A stretch of 60,000 bases of DNA from Hydractinia symbiolongicarpus. Lineage: Eukaryota; Cnidaria; Hydrozoa; Anthoathecata; Hydractiniidae. This document shows, piece by piece, positions 1-14,500 of the stretch. The DNA is taken from positions 19,599,001-19,659,000 of the forward strand of contig NC_079882.1 of assembly GCF_029227915.1 (NCBI RefSeq). The letters run 5' to 3'. A model generated the notes under the pieces. That model was not told the DNA's origin and made no database searches. It worked only from the letters and a program-made list of their open reading frames with translations. Positions within the stretch are counted from its first letter, which is position 1; each line of letters begins with the position of its first letter. Made by a program: the position numbers and the translations under genes.

Positions 1-2577
1 CCAATCTAACGAATACTGGTACATGGGATCAATCATGGCTAGATCGTACGTGCAGAAGAACAATATTTGCGTTCTCACAGCGACCGGTATGTACTGGCTT
101 CTAGTGACGTCAATATCTTTCTCTGTTTGTTCTGCAACTATCACTTTAGCCTGAAATCAAAAAACAAAGAGATGTTGGGATTGAAATAATACAATTGCCA
201 GCATAAATTGAAGCAAGCTGTGGTTGAAATATCTTATGTACACAGGTTTTCAAGAGACCAGACAATTTATTTGGATTGCGGGAGTTTTCCAATTGTACTG
301 TTTCTATATACAAGTGTTATTTTAAAGGGGTGGCAGGGTGGCAACTTCCAAAAGTAAATTCTAGGAATATTCAGGGATTTCTGCCATGTTTAATTTCGTT
401 CGACAAAAACAGAAATTTTAATGAGAAAAAAAACAGTTCTCATAATCTGACGACCAAAAAAATCCAAACCCAAAGAAAAAGAATAGAATCAGAAAAAATA
501 TTTTTCGGATTTTTCCAGAAGTTTTTCGCATTTTTAGAACTTTCAAGAGTTATTACCAGAAGCATATGCACCATTTCCAGGAATTTTAAACATACTCACT
601 TCCAAGAAAAGATCACAACAAAAGCTCTATCGAACCTCAGAGTTACTTTTACTTTTACATAAATTACTAGAAATTTTTTTTTTTTTTAAAGAACACCTTC
701 AAGCCTCTAACACATAGTAACTGTGTTATAAAGCATTTCCAACATCTTTATAAAAGGTAAATATGCAACATCACATACAAGTCAATAAAAACACTTCCTA
801 TCTCATAAATTACCAAAAAATTCGCTTACCTTTATCTCTTGTGACTTGATTTTCGATTGTTCCAACGTTTTAATCAAATCGACATCATCAACGGGACTAC
901 CTTCAGATGCAGACAACCTCTGCAAAATTTTATCTTCAATCTCTTTCAATTCTTGCTTCATCTTAGCATTACTCACAATAAGTTGATTTTTGGCTTCTTC
1001 AAGATCAGGACGCTCTTCTGCAACCACTAACGCCAACATCTGATCTTCGAGACCACTCGGGGAAAGGGTAAAATTGACTAGGGTGACTTTAGTGGAAACT
1101 TCCGGCGTGTAATGAGGATTCGGAAGTTTAGTTGTGATGTAAAATTTGAAATCCTCGTGGTAAGGAATAACAGCATCGCCCAGCTTTATAACAGTACTTC
1201 CAGACTGCTTATACGTCTAAAGTGCATTTGGTTTATTTAGGTGACTAGGAGCAAGCATGAGAATTTGGGAGAACACAAAGACTTTAAAAATTCGACGCCA
1301 AACACAACATGAGAACAAAGCAGAATTTATTGTGCACGTTTACGTAGGGATAGGGCAAGCTCAGGAAAGGTTCTTAAGTTAAGTTTCCAAAAGATTACCT
1401 GCTTATCATTGTTAAATCTCAGTCCCATGCCTCACTCTCTCTTTTTCCCCGGTATAAATTTATATATTATTTTTAGAGGATTTTTCGCTTCCACAGTCAC
1501 ATAAAAAAGTTGACATCAGTTTATAACAATGTATAACACATTGGTACTGATGTCCAGTTTTTTATGTCATTTATTTTTTAGTTGTTACAAAAGTTGGATG
1601 AATTTTTACCAGTTTCAGTAGAATCGGTTCCAATGCAGGGTCCAATTCTTCACCAACATTTTCAAGCAAACATGGCTTTCCAAAACGAATTGCATTTTCG
1701 AGACTTCGAAGAAAGTCACGATCTGTGAGTTTAATAACGTCGATACCGGCCTCTTTTTCCTATCATTAAAAATATTTCGAGTTTAAATTGTAAAGGCGGT
1801 TACAGAAAAATTTTGATAATCGGTGTTGTCTTAAATGGATATAAAGGCTCAAAACAATTTAATAGTTTAAATTTCACGCAACTTCACGTTCTCATCCCAG
1901 GCTTATGAAATCCTAATTTAGAAGTAACAACTTTTCCACTATCATACGATGTCAAACAATTTGCCTCTACATATGCAAATAAGGCAGCTTAGAAGATGAA
2001 GAATCAGCGACCTATTGAAATAAATCCATATTATACATATACCATCTTACCAAATTTTTGATCCACTTATTCGCCTGTCCCTGCGGATCAATAAACAATG
2101 GCCAACGTTTTGAATATTCAACAATCACACCGTTATCAACAGAGAGGACATCACGTGGCAGACCATAGATTTGCCAGTTCCTTATTTTCACTGCATCTCC
2201 TAATGTACCAACCAATGTACAGTTATGAGAGTGAGGAATATTGGCTGCTTGTAAATTTTCCATCCATTCTTCTGTTAATTCGCTTCTGTATTCCCCCTTA
2301 ATAATTAGCAAGAGAAAATGAGTATTAAATTATCCTATATTCCAAAAGGTTCTTGTTTTTAAAGGAAATTGTAAAAATTAGAACATTTATCATGTTTTTC
2401 TTTAAATCTCTTTCAAATCTTACAAAAAACAAAAAAGACACTAACTGTGAACACTCCAAGATAGGCGATCACACCAGAAGATATCATTACATCACCAACA
2501 ATACTTTCGATACGTTGATCAAACGTAACGATGGATTCTTCCCATCTGCCTTTCTCGTCACCAAGACCTCCAATCAA
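1..2577 (-). CDS. DNAH1: DNAH1 exons 57-61: AAA5 and following region (partial)
   Basis: Residues about 3019 to 3373. Exons in gene order: 2446-2577, 2051-2296, 1610-1759, 830-1216, and 1-150, which is cut by the window edge. Signatures are [14 protein letters not shown] (AAA5 entry), [77 protein letters not shown] and [14 protein letters not shown], all closely matching vertebrate DNAH1. The rest of this region, AAA6 and the C-terminal domain lie off the left edge. Confidence 0.95.
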
Positions 2578-5500
2578 CTACACAAGATAGATTAAATACA
2601 AGTATGATGGTTTCTCTGGGTTACTTTTGTATGCATTTTTATTGGAACCTCAGGTTAAAAAACGTAGCACAAAAGAATAAAAATATCAAGTTTAGCAAAT
2701 GTTGGAAAAAGAAGCAAAAACTAGTATTTTTCAGGCTATTCTAAGTCAGTGAGGTATCCTAGGGATTTTTAGGCGATTGACCCTTGATTCGAATTAAATG
2801 TTATTAGCTACGAATTTTTTTTGAAATAAGCTTATGCAAAAACTGCCATGCTCATATGATATGCAATTTTTTTAAACCTGCTTAAACATACAAATGATAA
2901 GTATTGTAATTAATATATTATTAATATCCGCAAAATTATGTTAACATATTTTTTTCGTAATTTTTTTGGCAAAGATGAGTAAAAGAGAACAACTTTTATT
3001 TTTATCAAGTTGATATTCCAAGTATTTTAAATTCACATTTTTTTAAATCTTTACCACAACAAAATCATTGAAAGGCAAATCATAAAACAGAATAATAAAA
3101 CAATTCAACAAATATTGAAGGTGAAACCCCACAAAATTCAGCAGAAAATATCATCCTAAAAATGTGTTTCTAGGACGTTTTATGAATTTGCAGAATATTG
3201 ATCAAACTATAAACATGCCTTTTCTGCTCGACCAAGTCTTTCCGTGCATTGATTGGTTTTAAATTCTAACTCTTCCTTCTTTGCAATGCATTCTTCATAT
3301 TTAGCTTGCAGTGACGCAATACCTTCTTCCACTTCAGTGAGTTTTGCTTTCGCTTTATCAAGTTGTCGCTGCGTCTCCATTAGTTCCTCTTGCGCTAATT
3401 TTAATCGTTCCTGACAAAAGCAAAAAAATATTGACATGTGCTTTCAACAGTACATCATACAAACAGACACAGGATACACAAGAAATATATATGTTTACGA
3501 CAAACACCACTGTCATAGAAAGGATAGTAGGTTTGTACAGGTGACTGTTAAGTTATGTATTTTACTTGAGTGAACCGAAGAGCAAATAGGAACTCATCCC
3601 AGTAAAAATAGCCATGTCTTTGGTGCTTGGACTATCAATTAACACTGATAGAAGTAGAAAAGTAAGAACACTTACACGCTTCGGTGCCACACCTTTTGCT
3701 ACAAAATGATACTTGTGCATTGCTCGTACCCATTGACAGATGGATGTACAAGCTTTAGAAACCTAAAATGGAATCAATGTTGCAACAAATTCAACTACAC
3801 ATTGCAAGATTCAAAATGAAAACGTGAAACACGTATATTTGCAACAACAATGGCAGGAGAGTCAACTTTTTCATTTTTAAAATAAATTTTTTTCACATAG
3901 ATTAATTTTACCTGAAAAGTATTTTAAAACATAAATAGAGAGCACCGTGCTTCATCTTAACAGAAAGTCCTGAATGCATTATTGACATACAGAACATCTG
4001 ATCTGGGCATATCGTAAACTAACAGCGTTTTAAAATCTTCAAATTGAATAGGATAGAACCTTAACACTTGTGACTTATACAAAACGCTTTTTTAGAAGTG
4101 CCATATTTTTAGGTATGAAAATTCTTTCCAAACTATTCGAAGCACAGACAGAAGGAAATCCAAAAATGTTATTGATATTGACAATGAACTTACGATACAA
4201 CTAACAAACCAAACATGACTTCAGAAATAAGCCCATATTAAAGGTAAAAGGCTTGCTATATTAAATTACAACTTGCCTTTGCAATTGCAGCAGGTTGAAA
4301 GTCTTCATTATCGATGTAAGGTTGAATTTTCGAAATACATGAATCTGGGATGTTATCTTTATCGTATTGAAAAAGTAACTCCAAAAACTTGCCAGGATCT
4401 TGAAGCAAAGTTCTTCCAGCTTCCCAGTAATCATCAACTTTCGTGCCCATCTAAGGTAGTAAATATAAAAAAGATTTAAAAAGTAAGGGCGTAAATTTAA
4501 CAGTGCTAACTCTCCTTAGTTTAACCATCCATAAATTCATCATTGTAGGCAATAATACTTGGTACACTTAAATTTCCTTTCTATATTAATAACCGCATTC
4601 TACTCAAAATAGTAGCTGAATGACTTCATTGTGCACGCGATGTACAGGGTACGTACGATTGGCAATAATTTTAAGAACTGGAATATGTTCGACAGGTTAA
4701 CGTCTAGAGCAATTGTACCTTTTCACCAGCAATCTTTTTTGGTTTTAAGCCCTTCATTATACAAACAGCTTCTATCACCATTTTTACTCCTGGTGGTGGA
4801 CGTTGTAAAGCACGTACCTTAAAAAAAGCAAGAAAAATAAATATCATGTTGAACAGACAACAATAGCGGGGTGAGTTTGACCTGATACTTACTTCAACGA
4901 CATCATTTCGATTCAACGATTTTAAACTTGCTAAAGCTGCTTCCTAAAAAAGCAATTAATAAGATTGCTGGAAATTAAGCAAATCTGTTGGAAGTTGTTG
5001 CCAATTGGTTAAGGTGCCCAAAAGTTAGATTCTAAACCATCTGTAATGATAGTTGTTATGGTGACATTTTACAGGTAAATTTAAAAAAAAATTTATATTA
5101 TTCCATTAATTTTAAAATATGCCAAGAAATATATTGAAAAAATATTATTGAAAGTATTATAACGAATTAAAATATAAATCAACTTAACATATGCCTGTAA
5201 ATCAAACAATTTTGTGTCAGTTTTGTTTATAAATTTAGCTCTAAATAATTATGCAATCTAGAGCCATAATAAACCCTCATTGCAGCTTTTACGATTCATA
5301 TTAGCAGCTAATAATATGAAATTTAGTTGCGACAATTTATTCCAATATTTAAACAGCACTGAAAAAAGAAAACAAAGTTAACTATAATAAGCAAGCGTAC
5401 TAAAGCAGGTATAGCTTCGTTTAGGTCTCTCTGTGCATCATCAGCAATGGCTTGCGTTTCTTCTGCTTTACTGGCTGCCTCCTGTTCTTCTTTTTGCACA

Positions 5501-8500
5501 ACTTCTTTTGTTTCATTGGCAACAATCTATTGTTCGAAAAAACAATAATAAATTATAGGTAACAATTGTAATGTTGCCTGCAGATAAGCCAATATTCACA
5601 AACAATACATAAATTCTTTTTTGGCATTCTCTAATGTATAAATAATCAACAAAAAAATATATGAAATAGTTTTTGTTAAATGATATATCAATATTAAGCT
5701 ATGAAGAAACAAGAAGTTTTATATTAATATATCTTTGTCTACAATAAAAGTTATGCAAACAGTCAAGGCCGGATCCAGGAAATTATTTTGGGTGTTGGTA
5801 ACCACTGACAATTTTTTTTTGAAATGGTATTCAGTTGTCTAGTTGTTTTATTGTTTGGTTGTTATCTTTTAAAGAATTATTTAAAGAAGTATGCAGAAAT
5901 ACACGGATCAAAATATGCATTGTTTTATTCTTCTGTGTAGCTATATATGAATTTTATTTTTTTTAAAAATTATGTTCTTTATAGCTACAACCGTGAAAAT
6001 ATCCTGAAGACAGAGAAATACAGCTTCTAATTACATCTCTCTATTTTTGGGCATCTACGTTAGATGTCCTCAAATTGGTATATCGATCTCTGGATCACCC
6101 CCTGACAGCAGCAAATCAAGTAAGATCACTTTATACATAGTTCTATCCGTCTAATCTACTCACTGTATCTTCTTTGATCATGACCATTGTTTCTTCAGTT
6201 TCTATGGCTGCCTGTGCCAACAGAGGTTGCATTGTTTCTAGGTCTTCTTGAAGATTTGCCACTTCAGTTTGTGTACTTAATAGCTATAGAAAAGAATACA
6301 TTCAATACACACATCATAATCAAGAACTTATTTAAATGTAGAATGTAGAAGAAAAAATGAAAAATCTCACGGCAAAAGAAGCAAACCAATGGTTTAATGT
6401 CGACATAACTATTCTGCACACATTATGTTTTCCTTAGTAAAATACAGTAGGAAAAGAATTAGTTAGGATTATTTCTAGCACATGCTTAATGTGTTGCCAT
6501 ATTTATACACAGCATGTGCTTAGTTTTTATGCCACTGTCAAAATAATAATAATGTGTAAACGTCTACCATTATTATTATCAACAACAATGCATAAGTATT
6601 AAAGGGAACCAAAATCAAACTCCAAAAAATTTATGTTCATCAATTTACCCTTATAATACCTATGCATTAATATAGTTTAAATGCACACCCCTTAACAGGT
6701 CTAAAATTACTGATGAAAAAAAATGTCTAAATTTGCTATTACTTAAATATGAAATCATAATTTATGCAGCATAATTAAATCTAAAATACTTTAAATTTGA
6801 ATATCTTAAAGAACGAAAAGAGCTTCTAAAAAATTTAAAAAGACTTATTAACTAACTTGTTAAGCTCTATAATATAAGTCCAACGTTATTTCATACCTCA
6901 GGTTCCCTTTAAGTAGATTAGTCCCCAAAGACAGATTTATTAGTATCGAAATAATACCTACCTTATCTAGACCAGTCTTGGTCCTATTCTTCGCTGTCAG
7001 TATTTCGTTCTTTTTGATACTAAGAACCTTTTTAAACGTACCAAGCAACTCCAAATAACTTGTAGGGGTAACATAGTTGTGCCTTGATAATTCAGCCAAA
7101 TATTTATGCGACTTTACTGTCACTGATTGATGAATTTTACCAAACATGTTTACCTATTAATAAAAGTAAAAAGTGTAGCTGTTGTTAGTTAAAGTTCACT
7201 TCTTACACTGAAACGATATAGGTTTACCAGTCCTTCCACGTTAGTATTATCAGGGTCGACTTCAGGCATCTCTGATATGAAAGTGTTTGCCACAGAAACT
7301 AGGGCTTGTTCTGGCCATTCCGAAAACCAATCAATGGTACAACATGTGACCAATGATGGAAATTGTCGCAGACGAGCTCGGAATACCTCACCAATTGGAC
7401 TGAAAAAACAATAAATAGAGATGCAAAAACGTTAAAAGGAATAAATGACTTGATGTATGTATCAAAATAAATGATTGGAAGAGCGGAAAATTTATTTGAA
7501 GAGACCTCTTATAATATACTACTTAAAAATATATTTTTGTCCAAACACCTTATCCTTATAATACAAAACAGTTATAAAAAATTGTAGAAGTATATCACTT
7601 AAGGGTGAAACACAAATCAAAAATTGTACGCTAATCACCTATCCCACATTAGGGAGGGACAGGCTTATATCTTTTGTTGTTTAAATATTCATAACATGAA
7701 ACATTTTGAAAAATAAAAAGAATTTTCAACTGATTTGTCAGCTACACACAGGAGCAAATTTATTGTTATTGTTATTTTAGAAAGTGATGATATTTAAATA
7801 TTACATTTTTAGACTAACAGTTAAGGCATGGTAAGGAGAGGGGTTAAATCTAAATGTGGATTTATCTAAATGACGGAGTGGCCTAACCTCATGCATATCA
7901 CCATATGTATGTTTGATCGAACTCGTTTGGTATACAACATAAACAAATTGGCTTTTGTTGGTTGTAACCCCACATCTTGAACGATTGGCTTCATAGTTGT
8001 ATATATGGTATCGAGTTCATCCGGTGCATAAATATTCGGAACATCACCAGCATTAAGAATATTGTTGATGTCTTCTAAAAAGATTTCACTTTTAATCTAA
8101 AAGAAGAAAAAAAATGCTTTTTAAATGAGTATTCCGACTTGTTTGTTTTGTAAAGTTAATTTAGATAAACATCCAATTGATGTAAAGTGGGAATATTTTT
8201 TCAGGGAAGACGAATCTATGAATGCACTACACCCACTCGCAATTCACTAATGAAATGTGAAATTTACTTACCTGGGTATCAACAAACAAGAAGACCATGG
8301 GTTTATTCTCAACACCAGCTTTCATCAACAATTTCTTTATGTCTTCTTTCCATTCTGTAATACCGTAGCTTTTTGATAGCTCGATTTGAAATAAATCATA
8401 TTCCGCTCTGAAAAAAAGAAAAAGAATGACTTTTCTTAAAAGTACACAACTAGTGCTTTAACAGTTTTAATTTTACTTCAGTGTTTTTAGATGTAAAAAT

Positions 8501-11500
8501 ATAATCATTTTGCCAAGAAATTGTTGAAATTATAACTTTTATTTACTTCTTAATTTTGCAATTTTTTAAAATGGTTTAAACAATTATAGCCCTTATAAAT
8601 CATTATGCAGATGTGGATAGCATAATAGTAATTCAGAAGTAAAGATTTGAAACAAATGTAAAGTACAAGTCAAAATAGAACATTATTTTCCATATGTTAA
8701 TAATTTGTACTATATTTTTTGATGAGTGATATTCCCATGGATGTTTAGGCTCACTGACAGAAGCAACTATTAAAAGTGTAGATAAAAATAAGAATTGATG
8801 TAACAGTCAGTCGAAACAAGTTGCGACTCCTGCAATGGGAAAAAATCTTACATGTGACTTGCTAATCTTGTCAAACTCTGTCTGCCGCTTCCTCCAACAC
8901 CAAGTAAAAGTGCATTTCCAAGAGGCTGTCGAATGATTCTGCTAATACGACAGATGTGCTGGATCGCATCAGAAAACAACACTAATTTCATTTGTGAAAT
9001 GTTTACTTGGTTGTAATCTTCCAAATACTCTGTAAGAATTTCTTTCATCTAAAAAAATTATAATAACGGTCATTACCCTGCATGAATCAATCTTTGAATA
9101 GGATTGAATAGACGTTTCCTTTACGGAACATTTTTTAAAGAAGCATTTGTCTTAACACATTAAAATAAGTGGTTGCTTACTTACCATACAGAGACATTCC
9201 TTTACCTTTATTTAACATGTATGATTTTTTCCTGATAGAGAATCTTAAACTTTTTCTGTGTATTATAGGCACATAAAGAGAAACCATTGCTTTAATAGAT
9301 ATTAAATGGTTATTCTGAAGTCTAAATGTCGTTATCTTTTAAATCAGTAATCAGGGCATCCTTAGTATAACGCATACACAGGCATCTATGTTTTAAAAGT
9401 AGTTCTACGGAATGGTTAAGACATATGAAGGTAAGGATCACAAAATCAAATAATTAAAAAATAGATTATACCTTATTTTCATCGGTGATTTCATTGTATA
9501 CTTTAACATCTGCACTTGGGATCATAAAATCACCATAAAACAATGGTTGCCTTGTAATGACATCTTCAAATTTCATTTCAAAATGATTCACTAGGCGATC
9601 TTGTAGTTGAGTTTTAAACCATTCACGATCTTCATCATTGACTAAACGATCTTGGAATATGCGACAGTTTTCGTGGTACCTAAACATTTTTTTATTGACG
9701 GTTATTCTCTTAACTACAAACTTTTTCCCATCTCCATATTTGTTAGAGTCTAATGTAATATATGCTACACAATTTCAAAAAAATATTAAAACAACATTTG
9801 TCTTGTCTACAGAATAGTAAGAAGTTTAACGTCCTTGGGGATTCTTAAGACCCCTTTTCCCAACCAACTGTAATTATGTTACATTAACACCAGAGATACG
9901 TATAACATTACTATAACTTGCCACAAAGCCGTTTCAGTCAGTGGATAACTCTAAATAGGGTGACCAACATTAAGTGTGTTGGACCTGAAACCTTATGATT
10001 ACAAAGCGAATGCGCTACCATTACACAAAAGGTACAAAAAAAATCTCATTGTGTACTAGCTAATTTTGAAATTGAATTATTGCAAACATTTAGAGCTTGC
10101 ATAATTTAAAAAACATGGCAACGATGCAAAATACAATAACATGTTATTAAAATATACATACCATAGACGCATCATGTCTGCTTTTGTTTCCATTTTATCA
10201 GGACTTGCCATAAGTATCCCCTGAAAGACTTTGGATAAATCACGAAGATTAAAGGTATAGTGACTCTTAGCAGGCGTGGGTAGAAGCTAAAAATAAAAGT
10301 GATAAATTAGTATAGTAAAATAAAAATGCTCTTGGGAAAAGCAAGTAAAACGAGTGTTTAAAATAAACAGATACCTGTGTTTGGATAACATTGTAGACTG
10401 CTATAGTATGATCAACGACAAGATTACTTAAAGCACTCAGTTCTTCGTTATTTACATCACCTGTAAAATTCAAATGAATATAATATATCAAACAATTTTG
10501 ACAATTCTCAGGCTAACCTAAAACTCTTCAATGACTGGAGCAATGATTTGCTTGTTTAAAGTTGAGATTAAGACTTTTCATTCTTATATCAAATAAAAAT
10601 ACAGTCATTTTAATACTTAATGCTGGAAGCAAATCAAAATGCTGGACTAAATGCTAACTAATGTACCTTTCAATGCTGTTCGTACTAAAAATAAAATAAA
10701 TAAATAATATAACTTTAACTGCTAAGTAGATACTGTATAATCCACTAAAACAATCTCTGACTTACTAAAATCCTATTTATAATTGATTTAAAATTGTGAT
10801 AACTAACAACACAACAGCATGCGTTAAAAAATTGACTTACTTAACCAGCTATGTAAAATAGTTGAAAATATTCTCTGTTTACTGGCATCTTCCATTTCGC
10901 AAAAAGATAGTATATTGAAATGTCGGGTGAAGCGTTGTGTTATTGGATTTCTACCACCACCAGGTGGGCCCATTGCACAAAGTAGGTTTACGTCAACCAA
11001 CTCTCTGAACGCTCCTGCCATACAAAAAAGGTAATAAAACATAACTGACATAAACGTTTTAATATTACAGTTCTTCTTAATATTGTGTATGCAATCTCAC
11101 TTTTGAAAAAAAAATATTGTCAATTCTAATCACATAAAAGTAATGAAATAAATGAAATTTCACAATGTGATCACACATACCAATTTGCTTTCTGTCATAC
11201 CATCCCTTGTGATCACAAAACTGCCGTAGCAATTCTATAGGAGGCTGGGCACCATATGTTTCCAAAGCAGGCATATTCAAATCGTCAATAAAGAGAACAA
11301 AACTTTTGCCCAAAGGAGGTCCGTAAACTCCTTTACGTCTAAAAAATTATCCTAACTTTGCAAGGTGGCATACGACAAGATTTAATTAACAAACAACATT
11401 ATTTAATTTTATTTTCTTAACAATTGCATTACATAGTCAGGGTTTAGGCTACCATTTAGACTTTTGAAGAGTGTATTAAATAAAGTTTATTTAATTATGG

Positions 11501-14500
11501 CAATATCACATCAATGAAGTACTTTGAATAAGTAACCCCTTCCGTTGAGCAATAACACAAACAAAATATATTGGCACCTCTTTCACTGAAGCACCTACTA
11601 TTTAAAGAGTCCTTAGCGTAGAGAATCGAAATTTCAATGAGCACATTGGTGTAGCAGTTTTCGTAAAAACAAGCAATTTTTCCTCAAGTTTTGTGTTCAA
11701 CAATGAGTAACAACTAGCAATCGAATGTACTTCATAAATGTACAAAGCTGCTTACTATTTAATTTGCAGGTCAAAATTAAGGGGTGGAAAATTAGAGATT
11801 TTTTCTTTCACTCTCTAATCTTGTTGATTATTACCTTTTATCTAATTTGCCATCAATAATATCTTGAGTTTGATTTGCAGATGTTCTTGCAGAGAATGTT
11901 ATAAAGTTTGACACATATTCCTGTGGCATGCCAGTCAACAACCGATTAGCAATGCATAAAGTTTTACCACTACCAGTAGGACCAACACAAAGAAGCTACA
12001 AAAGAAACATAAAGGGAATGATTTTAATAACTATTCTTATTCAATGTAAATGTGGAAAACAAATCGCAAATCCAAATTTAAAGTATAAGTACAGAACTGT
12101 AGTTTATGAAAAAATGAAGAAAAAGTGGCTGATAAAAAATATCATAAAACGTCACTTTTAGTTACTGGCTAGGAAATTTTATTATGACAGTTTTAATTCA
12201 ATAATTCAATTACGGATGGACCCTCGAATTAGTGTGTTGTAATTAATCCGAGTAAGAAGAAAAAAAAAAGATTTTTGATAGAGATTTTATTTTTCTAAGC
12301 ATTTTATACTAGTCTAAAATATCTCTAATGTTGTTTGCCTTCCTGTCTCGTTGAAGACTGAACAATATGTGCATCATTTACACACAAGGAACTTTTTTTC
12401 TTTGCAGTGAAAATGGACTCTTGCAAAGTTGAGGGAAAATAGGTAAACTTTTGTAATGTCTTATAAAGTCTGGACAGAAAAAATAAACCAACAAATTGAA
12501 CGGCATCAAATTGAAACGCATTTTACCATCATTAATATAAAAAAACATATCATTCACATTTTTCTGTTGTAAATCCTCCAAAATCGAATTACCATGAGTA
12601 AATAAAGACTGAAAAATCAGTTGAATTCCAAATATTTGAAATTATAATGTGATTACAACAGCGTCAATTTATCACCTTCTTTTTATTTGTTGTCAACAAA
12701 TGCACAAGAAATGACCCTCTCACTAAATCCATTGTAGGGATTATGATGTCTGAAAAATTAGTCTCTGGATCAATTTTAGGCATAGTGATATTATGCATCC
12801 AGCTGACCCAACATATCTAGAATTCAATAATATAAGTTATTTAAACTGTCATCGATTTTAAGAAAGACTAAGCTTAATGAAGATTGTTAAACATAGACAG
12901 ATACACTATTTAAAGAGACTTAATACTAGAAATATTTTGAACATTTAAAAGTACAAAAATACAAACCCAAAAAAAGGAAACAGTTTTTTAAGACACACCT
13001 CCTGTTGTTCTTCATCATCATCAGCATTTGTTGCAGATATTCCACCATCTTCTAATTGATAATCATAAACAAGGCCAGGGTCAGGAAACTGCAATGCTAT
13101 CTAGAGGGCATAATTATAGTAGAATTACATCTATATTAACAATGCCTGTTGTCTGGCAGCCATTTCAAAAAACGGGGGGCTTTGCAATCGAAAACTCTAT
13201 CACGATTGCATCTACAATCGTGGTAATAACCCCTGTTTAAGTAGATTTCATCATTTCGCCACTTCATGTTAACAACATGCACAAAATAGCGATGCAGGCA
13301 AAATGGAATTTTCTACAAGTTAATAACTAGTTTTATAATATTACCACATGCACCAGGACAGTTTTAGACCTTCTTACTAATTTAGGATATTTTCTGATCA
13401 CTTTGAATAAACCAAGAAAGTTTGAACTTTAAATCTACTTCAAGTTTTTCCAGGGTATTACAATAGTGACACAGCAAAATGTAGAAAAAAACTTAAAAGG
13501 AGACGGTAAAGTGTTTGTTACTTAAACAGGGAAGACTATCAGCATGAAACCCTTCAAAATACAATTGCTAATATAAATTATTTTGAGCATATTGGAAAAC
13601 CCAAAATGAATTAAATTTTCCTAATCACTATGTAGATATTACTATTAAAACAGCAAGGCATAAATTAACTATGCTATGATCATGATCAAAATAGTTACTT
13701 GTGATAATACTATTGTTATTTCCTTAAAAACACGGAATCACCATTTTCTTAGATACATCTGCTTAACAGTTCTTATTTATCTAATCCATTTAATAACAAA
13801 GTGAAAAGCACAAGTTCTCACTGTTAGTTATTTGAATTTAAAGCCTGGACTATATGCTCCAGATTTTTGCTCTAATAAGAAAATTTCTCAAGTGTTTATT
13901 GTTCAGGTTAAATTAAAGGCCAATCCAAAGAGAATGCAGATTATATATACTTTTTATACAGATTCTCTATATAAATAATCAGAAATTTTGAATTAACATA
14001 CCAGATAGATTGGTTATATACAGATAGTGTGTACAAACCCTTAGTAGTAGCATAACTGATAAAAACATTCTTACGTTTTCCTGTTTCATTTTTTCACGCA
14101 AATATTCATTAAATTTCTTTCTTCCATTTCCATCACATGTTGCTCCGATAGACCATATCAAAGAGAAGATAAACCAGGGTTCTATTAAACTTGACACAAG
14201 GTTGATTTTCTCTGGTGAAATGGTTGCACCCTAATAAGAGAAGCAACTGTGTAATATTTTTAACCAATTGTTTAGATTTTTTTCATATAAGATTAAAACA
14301 TACTAAAGCAACACAGTTCAACGCAAGCAAAATAAAACTTGATAAGATCAAAAGAACCACTGATGAATTATGGATTATTGACACTTCCTGAGGGAATTAT
14401 TATTATATCCAGTGCTTATGTGCTTGCAAGATTTTCTCAAAACATTAAGAGCATGGAAGAAAGTGCAGAAAACAAAAAATATAAGCTGTTAGCCCACTTG

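Noticed and set aside
9962-10035. Functional tRNA-Thr gene
   Set aside because: Anticodon and T stems do not pair on the 3' side, so it was kept only as a SINE or pseudo-tRNA candidate.
12527-12608. Exon-like minus-strand block encoding [16 protein letters not shown], bounded by AG and GT
   Set aside because: Its length, 82 nt, does not fit the phase-0 junction between DNAH1 exons 38 and 39, and it matches no dynein sequence.
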